In this document: in pieces, positions 15,355 to 23,086 of the stretch
How positions within the stretch are numbered: the stretch's first letter is position 1
How the letters are laid out: each line of letters opens with the position of its first letter
DNA from: Clostridia bacterium
Lineage (GTDB): Bacteria > Bacillota > Clostridia > TANB77 > CAG-465
NCBI GenBank assembly: GCA_030524345.1
Contig: JAUNGP010000015.1
Coordinates: forward strand, 1 to 40,338
DNA length: 40,338 nt
Reading direction: 5' to 3'
The notes under the pieces: generated by a model
What the model saw: only the letters and a program-made list of their open reading frames with translations
The model's database searches: none
What the model was told of the DNA's origin: nothing
Position numbers and translations under genes: made by a program

Positions 15355-16953
15355 ATGTTAGAAAAGATTCAAAATATTTCAAATAAATTAGATATTCCGG
15401 AGGAATATGTGAGCCTTTATGGAAAATATATAGCTAAGATCTCTTTAGATTATTATCAAAAAATCAAGAATCGAAATGATGCAAAATTAATTCTAATGAC
15501 TTCTATTAATCCAACTCCGTTTGGAGAGGGAAAGACTACGCAATCAATTGGTCTTGCTATGGCAATGAATAAAATGAATAAGAAAACAATAGCTGTCTTA
15601 AGAGAACCTTCTTTGGGACCAGTATTTGGCATTAAGGGAGGAGCAGTTGGTGGAGGAAAAGCAATCATTGAACCAAAAGAAGACATTGATTTGCATTTTA
15701 CAGGAGACTTTCATGCCATTACTAGTGCTAATAATTTACTATGCGCAGTCATAGATAATAGTATTTTTCAGGGAAATGAATTTCATATTGATCCCAATAC
15801 GATATGTATCAAAAGAGTAATGGATATGAATGATAGAAGCCTAAGGGATATTACTATTGAAAGGAATCGTGTCAATACTTTAAGCTATAAAACTGGGTTT
15901 GAGATTACTGCTGCATGTGAGCTTATGGCAATTTGTTGTCTTGCTCAAGATATGGAAGATTTAAAAAATAGAATTGATCATATGTTGATTGCATATGATT
16001 ATGATGGCAATCCTGTATATGTAGAAAAATTGGGAGTAACGAATGCTATGTTAGCATTATTAAAATATGCAATATGTCCTAATTTAGTTCAAACAAGTGA
16101 AAATACACCATGTATTTTACATTTGGGACCATTTGCAAATATTGCTCATGGTTGTAATTCTGTTATTGCAACTAAATTTGGGTTGAAGCTTGCAGATTAT
16201 TGTATCACAGAAGCAGGATTTGGTGCAGATCTTGGTGCAGAAAAATTTTTAGATATTAAGTGTAGAAAAGCAGGTCTTAGGCCAGATATAGCCGTGATTG
16301 TGGTCACAATAAAAGCACTAAAGTATCACGGAGGAATGAAACTTGAAAATATAAATGAAGAAAATTTAGAGGCTGTAAAAAAAGGTATTTTGAATTTAGA
16401 AAAACATATTGATAATATGAAAAAGTTTGGTTTACCAATTGTGATATGTGTGAATCAATTTGATAGTGATACTGAAAATGAAATAAAATATGTAAAAGAA
16501 TTTTGTTTAAACAAAGGTATGAAAACAGAGATATCTACTGTATATGCAGATGGAGCTGATGGTGGATTAGAACTTGCAAAAACAGTATGTGAAGTGCTAG
16601 AACATGAAGAAAGTCAATTTAAGTATATATATGATGATAGTGATAGCATTGAAGAAAAAGTGGCAAAAGTATCAAAAGAAATATATGGGGCAAGTAAAAT
16701 CATATATGAAGATCAGGCAAAAGAGGATTTAGAAAAAATAAAAAGGCTTGGCTTTGAGAAATTACCTATTTGTATTGCTAAAACACCAAATTCTTTATCA
16801 GATAATCCAAAACTTTTGGGAAGACCACAAGATTTTAGTATTACTGTAAGAGGATTTAGAATTTCAAGTGGTGCTGGATTTATAGTTGTATATGCGGGAA
16901 ATATTATGACAATGCCAGCTCTTGGGAAAAATTCTAGATATAAAGAATTTTAA
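15355..16953 (+). CDS. fhs: Formate-tetrahydrofolate ligase
   Basis: This 532-residue protein catalyses ATP-dependent formation of 10-formyl-tetrahydrofolate from formate, the entry of formate into one-carbon metabolism. The P-loop-like PTPFGEGKTTQSIG is at about residues 52-65, the signature REPSLGPVFGIKGGAVGGGKAI at about 83-104 (two parts), and FTGDFHAITSANNLLCAVIDN follows. The C-terminus GAGFIVVYAGNIMTMPALGKNS is typical. It is slightly shorter than the usual 550-560 residues. ATG 15355 follows GGAGG. Only two of its ten glutamines are CAG, which represents the native codon habit. No other Wood-Ljungdahl genes are in the window. Confidence 0.96.
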   Translation: MLEKIQNISNKLDIPEEYVSLYGKYIAKISLDYYQKIKNRNDAKLILMTSINPTPFGEGKTTQSIGLAMAMNKMNKKTIAVLREPSLGPVFGIKGGAVGGGKAIIEPKEDIDLHFTGDFHAITSANNLLCAVIDNSIFQGNEFHIDPNTICIKRVMDMNDRSLRDITIERNRVNTLSYKTGFEITAACELMAICCLAQDMEDLKNRIDHMLIAYDYDGNPVYVEKLGVTNAMLALLKYAICPNLVQTSENTPCILHLGPFANIAHGCNSVIATKFGLKLADYCITEAGFGADLGAEKFLDIKCRKAGLRPDIAVIVVTIKALKYHGGMKLENINEENLEAVKKGILNLEKHIDNMKKFGLPIVICVNQFDSDTENEIKYVKEFCLNKGMKTEISTVYADGADGGLELAKTVCEVLEHEESQFKYIYDDSDSIEEKVAKVSKEIYGASKIIYEDQAKEDLEKIKRLGFEKLPICIAKTPNSLSDNPKLLGRPQDFSITVRGFRISSGAGFIVVYAGNIMTMPALGKNSRYKEF

Positions 16954-16971
16954 AGTTTTAGATTTGATATA

Positions 16972-17000
16972 TTTACAAATTTTTTAATTTGGTATATTAT
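16972..17000 (+). promoter_or_regulatory. Promoter of the PLD-like gene
   Basis: TTTACA at 16972-16977 and TATTAT at 16995-17000 are 17 bases apart; a weaker match than the others. Confidence 0.45.
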
Positions 17001-17034
17001 ATTTATATTGAGTATGATAAGGAGAGAAGATTCT

Positions 17035-18561
17035 ATGCAATTAAGTTTAGTTATGCAAAAAAATAATGAAAATACATTAGCAAGTAAAATAACAATGTGT
17101 TTTGACAAAAAACCTAAAAAAGCTTATTTTTTATTTGGTAATTTAAAAGAAAATGGTTTTAAAATTTTAGAAGAGGAGCTAATTGATACTAGCACAAAAT
17201 ATTATTTTGCTATTGGGGTTGATAAGAAAAATACGACAAGAATTATGTTAGATAGCATTTTGAATTATTCAAAAGATGTGTATTATTACTCTAATAATGG
17301 CTTAGTAGAGTTTACTAGTAATATATGTATATTTGAATATACAAATGAAGTATATATGTATGTAGGATCTTCTAATATGTCTGAGAGCGGAATACAAGAA
17401 GACTTATCTTTATATTCAGAAATTATTTTTGATCTGAATAATAAAGAAGATAAAGCAGAATATAAAGCTCAAGTAAAGGAGTTAACAAAGAAAATAGAAG
17501 AAGAATTTACAAAATTAAATAAAACTGAGATAAATAAGCTTGTGGAAGAGAAAGAAATATTTACTACAAGGCAGTATAATCATAATGTGAAAAGTATATC
17601 TGAACTTTTAAATGGATCTAATTTAAAGTCTGCTAAAAAAGAGATGTCAAAAGAGGAAATTGATGACGTATATGTTCAAGATAAAGAAATTCCAAAAGTA
17701 GATTTGTCTGATTTATCGCTTGATATTGATTTATCAGATGTGGAAGAAAAGATTGTAACTGATTCTTCTACAAAGAAAATTCCAGAAGAAAAAGAAGAGA
17801 TTGAAGTAACTTATGATGAAGATGATTTCAATAATATGTCAAATATGGATGAAGTAAAAGAATTTATTAATTCAGAGAACCATGAAAATGAAGAAGATGA
17901 AATAAAATTAGACGTGAATAATGAATATTATGATGCTTCTATGGCAGATGATGAAATAGATACTGATGCTACAATCGATATTAGTGATATTTTATTTTCC
18001 AAAGCAGATGTAAAGCTTGACATAGATAATATCAAAAAAGAGAAAAAGCCTATTAAAAAGCAAAATGAATTTGATGAAGAAGATGAGAAAGTTCAAGTCA
18101 AAAAAGTAAATTTAAATAATATTTCAAATTTTATATTTGAGCTTCCATCACGACCTCTAAAAGAACAGGATCAAAATGTGATCAAAGTACCAAATTATAT
18201 TCGTACTATGATACCTGAATTCTTTGGATTTAATGAAAAAGTAAAAAATGTTGAAATAAATGGAGTTATGTATAAAGTTAGAAATATTAAAATTGAAGTA
18301 GTAGATGTTGGAACAGGTGCTAAATATACTGATAGAGATGCTAAAATAATGTATAAGAATGGACAAACTTATCTTACATTTTCTTCTGATACATTTAAAA
18401 ATATTATCTATTCGGAGAAGGATATTATTAGGATTATAAAACTTGCAGGAGATATCTATCATATTGAGATTATACCTAAGGATATGCAAGAATATAAATT
18501 ATGGAGCAAAATTTGCAATCAAACATTTAAAGCAACTACGAGAAAATATGGAATGATGTAA
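17035..18561 (+). CDS. PLD-like domain protein with acidic linker
   Basis: This 508-residue protein has three parts. Residues 1-140 resemble a phospholipase-D-like nuclease half (FLFGNLKENGFKILEEEL; NEVYMYVGSSNMSESG with the GSSN block, but without a full HKD). Residues about 180-345 are very acidic and low in complexity, with repeated DLSDL/DIDLSDVEE and EEDE runs. Residues about 355-508 form a compact basic alpha/beta domain (VPNYIRTMIPEFFGF, VRNIKIEVVDVGTGAKYTD, YLTFSSDTFKNIIYS). The layout recalls PLD-type restriction enzymes with a separate DNA-binding end, but no methylase is beside it. ATG 17035 follows AAGGAGAG; in-frame upstream starts lack a site. The function is not certain. Confidence 0.6.
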   Translation: MQLSLVMQKNNENTLASKITMCFDKKPKKAYFLFGNLKENGFKILEEELIDTSTKYYFAIGVDKKNTTRIMLDSILNYSKDVYYYSNNGLVEFTSNICIFEYTNEVYMYVGSSNMSESGIQEDLSLYSEIIFDLNNKEDKAEYKAQVKELTKKIEEEFTKLNKTEINKLVEEKEIFTTRQYNHNVKSISELLNGSNLKSAKKEMSKEEIDDVYVQDKEIPKVDLSDLSLDIDLSDVEEKIVTDSSTKKIPEEKEEIEVTYDEDDFNNMSNMDEVKEFINSENHENEEDEIKLDVNNEYYDASMADDEIDTDATIDISDILFSKADVKLDIDNIKKEKKPIKKQNEFDEEDEKVQVKKVNLNNISNFIFELPSRPLKEQDQNVIKVPNYIRTMIPEFFGFNEKVKNVEINGVMYKVRNIKIEVVDVGTGAKYTDRDAKIMYKNGQTYLTFSSDTFKNIIYSEKDIIRIIKLAGDIYHIEIIPKDMQEYKLWSKICNQTFKATTRKYGMM

Positions 18562-18566
18562 GAAAA

Positions 18567-18595
18567 ACCAGCTACATTTTGTAGCTGGTATTTTT
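18567..18595 (+). terminator. Bidirectional terminator
   Basis: The perfect stem ACCAGCTAC/GTAGCTGGT with loop ATTTT has T-rich sequence on the plus side and an A run before it, so it can end both the PLD-like gene and the convergent small gene. Confidence 0.88.
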
Positions 18596-18598
18596 GTA

Positions 18599-18913
18599 TT
18601 ATAAGTTTTCAAATGCCTCATGAATATTTGAGGCTGTCATGAGCTGTAATATCTCATGTGGTTTTAATGCGATAATAATTTCAGCATTAAAGTAGTCTAA
18701 AAGACCTGCAATTTTCTTCAAAAATTCCATTTTCGTAAATTTGTGCTTGAAAAGGGAGCCCTTTGCGCTATATATATCATATGAGAAGTACAGTAAATCA
18801 TTGACTTCATCTTCATCAAAAAGTGAAGTATCTTTGGCCACTGCCATAAATGCATCAAACATAATGCGATTTACGTTTACGGTTTCGTCGAATTTTTCTG
18901 AGAAAAGTTTCAT
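18599..18913 (-). CDS. Small hypothetical protein, paralog of the next gene
   Basis: This 104-residue protein starts at ATG 18913 with GGAGGG 7 bases upstream; a TTG four codons earlier overlaps that site and is unlikely. It is helical and acidic, with EVNDLLYFSYDIYSAKGSLFKHKFTKMEFLKKIAGLL as its core (two parts, about 38-72). The same pattern NDLLYF..  Y...SL.K.....FL..IA.LL is found in the next minus-strand gene. There is no signal or membrane helix. I recognise no family. The pair may be a small clade-specific family. Confidence 0.7.
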   Translation of the reverse strand: MKLFSEKFDETVNVNRIMFDAFMAVAKDTSLFDEDEVNDLLYFSYDIYSAKGSLFKHKFTKMEFLKKIAGLLDYFNAEIIIALKPHEILQLMTASNIHEAFENL

Positions 18914-18958
18914 ATAGCCCTCCAATTATATTAGGTGATTAAAATAAATTGTAAACAT

Positions 18959-18987
18959 ATTATATCATTAATATTATGTAAAGTCAA
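18959..18987 (-). promoter_or_regulatory. Promoter of the small gene at 18913
   Basis: On the minus strand TTGACT (18987-18982) and TATAAT (18964-18959) are 17 bases apart with TGA before the -10. Confidence 0.75.
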
Positions 18988-19007
18988 ATTTTAAAAATAT
19001 ATTTAAA

Positions 19008-19337
19008 CTAATAGTAATACTTTTTTAGCCTTTTCAGTGCTTTACATTTATCTTCAGCATTTAAAATTTCTAAAAGTTCATATTCTTTTAATGTAATTAA
19101 TTTATCTCCTTCAATATCATTTAGTAACTTTGCAATTTCTCGTAGAAAAACAACCTGATTCATTCTTTGTTTTAGTAATGAGTTTTTTTGGTTATATAAA
19201 GTGAATGCAAAGTATAGTAAATCATTGGCGACATCCTCATTAAAATACTTGGTATATCTTACTTCTTCTAGAAAAATGTCAAATAAATAGCATGTAATAT
19301 AAATTCTTTTTTGAAACCTTTTTGAAAATATTTGCAT
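19008..19337 (-). CDS. Small hypothetical protein, paralog of the previous gene
   Basis: This 109-residue protein starts at ATG 19337 with GGAGG upstream. It shares with the gene at 18913 the start M(K/Q)(L/I)FS..F, the block ANDLLYFAFTLYNQKNSLLKQ (about 41-61), FLREIAKLL and a C-terminal LK..E(I/L)L. It is more basic and ends KRLKKYYY. The two genes are tandem but appear to have separate promoters: TTTACA-17-TAATAC can be read upstream of this one, which is weak. The function is unknown. Confidence 0.7.
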   Translation of the reverse strand: MQIFSKRFQKRIYITCYLFDIFLEEVRYTKYFNEDVANDLLYFAFTLYNQKNSLLKQRMNQVVFLREIAKLLNDIEGDKLITLKEYELLEILNAEDKCKALKRLKKYYY

Positions 19338-19454
19338 ATAAAACCTCCAATTGTAGATTCATAAAATAGGTTACTAGTATTATTTTACCATGACCTTTAT
19401 GTAAATATAGGTCGAATGGACTTGGTAATGCCCAAAATATTTTAGATAAATTCC

Positions 19455-19483
19455 TTGAATAATTGAATTTTTTGTAATATAAT
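19455..19483 (+). promoter_or_regulatory. Promoter of smc
   Basis: TTGAAT at 19455-19460 and TATAAT at 19478-19483 are 17 bases apart; smc starts 25 bases downstream. Confidence 0.65.
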
Positions 19484-19507
19484 TGAGGAGTAAAAAGGGG
19501 AATTGAT

Positions 19508-22500
19508 ATGCAACTAAAAAAATTAGAAATACAAGGATTCAAATCCTTTGCAGATAAAACAGAAATTGTATTTTTAGATGGAATTACTACAATTGTTGGA
19601 CCAAATGGAAGTGGAAAAAGTAATATATCAGATGCTGTAAGATGGGTACTAGGGGAACAAAGTGTGAAAAATCTTCGTGGCTCTAAGATGGAAGATGTCA
19701 TATTTGCAGGTACAGAAGCAAGAAAAAAAGTTGGTTTTGCAGAAGTATCCATGTATCTGGATAATAGTGATGGAGAGCTTCCAGTAGAGTTTAGAGAAGT
19801 TGTGGTTACAAGAAGAGTCTATAGGACTGGTGAGAGCAATTACCTTATCAATGGTACAGAGTGCAGATTAAAAGATATACAAGAACTATTTATGGATACT
19901 GGACTTGGAAAAGATGGATATAGTATTATATCGCAAGGAAAAGTAGATGAGATTCTTTCTTCAAAGTCAGAGGAAAGAAGACATATTTTTGAGGAAGCAT
20001 CAGGAATTGTAAAGTATAGGACAAGAAAGGAAGAGGCAACAAGGAAGCTTGAAAATACTGAGGCTACTTTGATACGTTTATCAGATATTATAGCAGAAAT
20101 TGAAAATACAATTGGTCCGTTAGAAAAGAAAGCAGAAGTGGCAAAAGAATATCTAAGACTTAGAGATGAATTGAAAAATCTAGATGTTAAACTATTTATA
20201 CAAAGCGTAGATAAAAATTCAGATGGTTTAAAAAAATTAGATGATATGATTGATGCGTTAAAAAATGATATTTTATTACAAGAAAATGATAGTAAAGAAA
20301 TAGAGGATGCTAAATTAAAATTAAAAGAGCAAGTTAGAGAAATTACTGAAAAAATAGAACAGGCAAAGGAGAAATATTATACTGCAGAAACTGAAACTGA
20401 AAAGTTGAATTCAAGAATTGGAATATTAAATGCAAGTATTGATACTTCGAATCAAAATGTGGATAGACTAAAAGGCGAATTGTCAGAAGATGCTGAAAAG
20501 ATTGAATTGTTAAAAGAAGAGATCGAGAAAAGAATTAAGAAACGTAATTCTATGTCAGAAAATAAAATGAAATTTGAAAATGAACTTCAAGAAAAACAAA
20601 AAGAACTTGAAAAAATGATAGCTACTTTAGATGGTAGGGGACTTGAGATTGAAGAGCTAAAAAAACAAATTGATTTACAAATGGAAGAAAAGTATAATTT
20701 AAAAGCTGATGTTAGTAGTATGAATGCTACTATAGAGGCTAATGAAAAGCAATTAGAAGAAAAGAAAAAGTTAGAGGAAAAAAGTACAACCCAAAAAGAT
20801 AGTCTAAATGCTTTAAAAAATGATGTATATCTTGAATTGAGTCATAGATCTAATGAATTAAAGAACATTATTTCAACTTATGAAGAGACGATCAATAAGC
20901 TAAATAATATAGAATCAAATATGCAAATCGTTTCAAATGATTCTTCAAAGTTAAATCAGGATATTATGACATTGAAAGCAAAGTATAATTATATGATGAA
21001 TTTGGAAGCTGAAAATGAGGGATATAACAAGAGTGTAAAATCAGTTTTAGACTTTGCCAAAGAGAGTCATGATGATAAGGTATACGGAACAGTTGCCAGT
21101 CTTATATCAACCGACGAAAAATATGAATATGCTATTGAAATTGCTCTTGGTGGCTTTTTACAAAATGTAGTTGTAGAAAATGATTCAAAAGCAAAAGAGA
21201 TGATTTCTTACTTAAATCAAAATTCACTTGGAAGGGTTACTTTTTTACCGCTTGATAGTGTAGTCAGTGTTGATTTTGCTATGAAAAATAAAATTGCAAA
21301 ATTTGATGGCGTTATAGGAATTGCGCCGGATTTGGTAAGATTTGATGGTAAATATAAAAAAGTAGTTGAACTTGCTTTAAATAATACTGTAATTGTTGAT
21401 AATATTGATACGGCGATTGTAATATCAAAGAAATTGAAAAATGTATTAAGATTTGTGACATTAGATGGGGAATTGATCAATACAACAGGTAGTATCACTG
21501 GTGGTAAGACAAAAAATAAATCTGCAGGACTGATCGGTAGACAGGAAAAAATAGCAAATCTGAAAGTAGTAATCAGTGAAAAAGAAGAAAAATACTTAGA
21601 ATATAAAAATCAAATAGATAGACTACAAAAAGAGAAAAGTGATATTGAAGTATCATTGGAAGAAATCAGTAACAAAAAAGATTCGTTAAATATTGAAGTA
21701 GCTACATTTACTGAAAAATTTGAAAATGTGAAAAGAGAGTTACAAAAAATAGAGACACAAAAAGAAAGTAGTGTCAAATTACTTGAAAATTTAAATGCTC
21801 AAAATGATAAAATGAAATCTGAAATAAAAGATAAAGAAAACAGAATTGTGACTATTGATGAAGATAATACTGCAAAGCAAAGTATCATTGATGAATATGC
21901 AAGATTCAATAAAGAAAAACAAAAAGAAATTGATTTCTTAAATGAAGATATTGTAAATTTAAAAATTTCACTTTCTTCTTTTGATGAAAGTGTTGCATCT
22001 ATTGATGAAATGAAAGAAAAAATTGAACAGGATATTCTAAATTTTGAGAATGGAATTGAAAAAAAGGAAGAGCAGATAGAAAAATTTTCAAAGTCAGTTG
22101 TTGATTATTTAAAAGAGATAGAAGAAATAAAAGAACAAGTGAAAGAAAAATCTAAATTTAAGATTGAATTTTTAGAATATACAGATACTTTAAAAACCAA
22201 AAAAGAGGAAATAGAACAAGAACAAGAAAAATTAAATCAGTCTACTATTGAGTGTGTAAAGAAACAAGAAAAATTAAAACAAGAAATTGAAAAAGTTGAG
22301 TCTAAAAAAATTAAATTTAATATGGAGCTTGAAAATTTAAAAAATAGGATGTGGGAAGAATACGAAATTACTATTTCAAATGCAAGAAGTCTTGCTGAAA
22401 ATATACAAATAGAGGAAAAAGATATATCCAAAAAAGCGGAAAAAATAAGAAAAAATATTAAGGATTTAGGTGAGGTAAATATCAGTGCAATAGAAGAATA

Positions 22501-23059
22501 TAAGAGTACCAAGGAAAGGTATGATTTTATTACTAAGCAAAAATTAGATCTTGAAGAGACAAAAACGAAACTAAATAGCTTAATTAATAATATGACGAGT
22601 ATTATGAAAGGACAGTTCTCAAAACAATTTAAAGTTATTACAGAAAATTTTAATGAAACCTTTAAAGAATTATTTGGTGGAGGAAAGGCAGATCTGAAAC
22701 TTTCTGATGAAAATGATGTACTAAACTCTGGCATTGAGATAGAAGTACAACCTCCTGGAAAGAAACTTCAAAATATGATGCTTTTATCTGGTGGAGAAAG
22801 AGCACTTACAGCTACTGCTTTACTATTTGCAATACTGAAAATAAAATCACCACCGTTTTGTATTCTAGATGAGATAGAGGCAGCATTAGATGATGTTAAT
22901 GTTCATCGTTTTGCAGAATATATTAAGAAATATTCTAAAAAGAATCAGTTTATTGTAATTACTCATAGAAAAGGAACTATGGAAGTTGCATCTTCTGTAT
23001 ATGGTGTAACAATGCAAGAGTATGGCATATCAAAAGTAGTCTCTATGAAACTTAGCTAG
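19508..23059 (+). CDS. smc: Chromosome partition protein Smc
   Basis: This 1183-residue protein is of typical bacterial SMC length. It has the Walker A GPNGSGKSN (about 32-40), long coiled-coil arms (about 170-500 and 690-1000), a hinge domain (about 515-670, with YGTVASLISTDEKYEYAIEIALGG as its start in two parts), the ABC signature LLSGGERAL (about 1092-1100) and Walker B FCILDEIEAALDD (about 1116-1128). It loads on DNA with ScpA/ScpB to compact and separate chromosomes. AAGGGGA precedes ATG 19508. rnc and ftsY, frequent neighbours in Firmicutes, are not beside it. Confidence 0.97.
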   Translation: MQLKKLEIQGFKSFADKTEIVFLDGITTIVGPNGSGKSNISDAVRWVLGEQSVKNLRGSKMEDVIFAGTEARKKVGFAEVSMYLDNSDGELPVEFREVVVTRRVYRTGESNYLINGTECRLKDIQELFMDTGLGKDGYSIISQGKVDEILSSKSEERRHIFEEASGIVKYRTRKEEATRKLENTEATLIRLSDIIAEIENTIGPLEKKAEVAKEYLRLRDELKNLDVKLFIQSVDKNSDGLKKLDDMIDALKNDILLQENDSKEIEDAKLKLKEQVREITEKIEQAKEKYYTAETETEKLNSRIGILNASIDTSNQNVDRLKGELSEDAEKIELLKEEIEKRIKKRNSMSENKMKFENELQEKQKELEKMIATLDGRGLEIEELKKQIDLQMEEKYNLKADVSSMNATIEANEKQLEEKKKLEEKSTTQKDSLNALKNDVYLELSHRSNELKNIISTYEETINKLNNIESNMQIVSNDSSKLNQDIMTLKAKYNYMMNLEAENEGYNKSVKSVLDFAKESHDDKVYGTVASLISTDEKYEYAIEIALGGFLQNVVVENDSKAKEMISYLNQNSLGRVTFLPLDSVVSVDFAMKNKIAKFDGVIGIAPDLVRFDGKYKKVVELALNNTVIVDNIDTAIVISKKLKNVLRFVTLDGELINTTGSITGGKTKNKSAGLIGRQEKIANLKVVISEKEEKYLEYKNQIDRLQKEKSDIEVSLEEISNKKDSLNIEVATFTEKFENVKRELQKIETQKESSVKLLENLNAQNDKMKSEIKDKENRIVTIDEDNTAKQSIIDEYARFNKEKQKEIDFLNEDIVNLKISLSSFDESVASIDEMKEKIEQDILNFENGIEKKEEQIEKFSKSVVDYLKEIEEIKEQVKEKSKFKIEFLEYTDTLKTKKEEIEQEQEKLNQSTIECVKKQEKLKQEIEKVESKKIKFNMELENLKNRMWEEYEITISNARSLAENIQIEEKDISKKAEKIRKNIKDLGEVNISAIEEYKSTKERYDFITKQKLDLEETKTKLNSLINNMTSIMKGQFSKQFKVITENFNETFKELFGGGKADLKLSDENDVLNSGIEIEVQPPGKKLQNMMLLSGGERALTATALLFAILKIKSPPFCILDEIEAALDDVNVHRFAEYIKKYSKKNQFIVITHRKGTMEVASSVYGVTMQEYGISKVVSMKLS

Positions 23060-23086
23060 AAGAAATGCGATTTTGGAGGAAGATTT

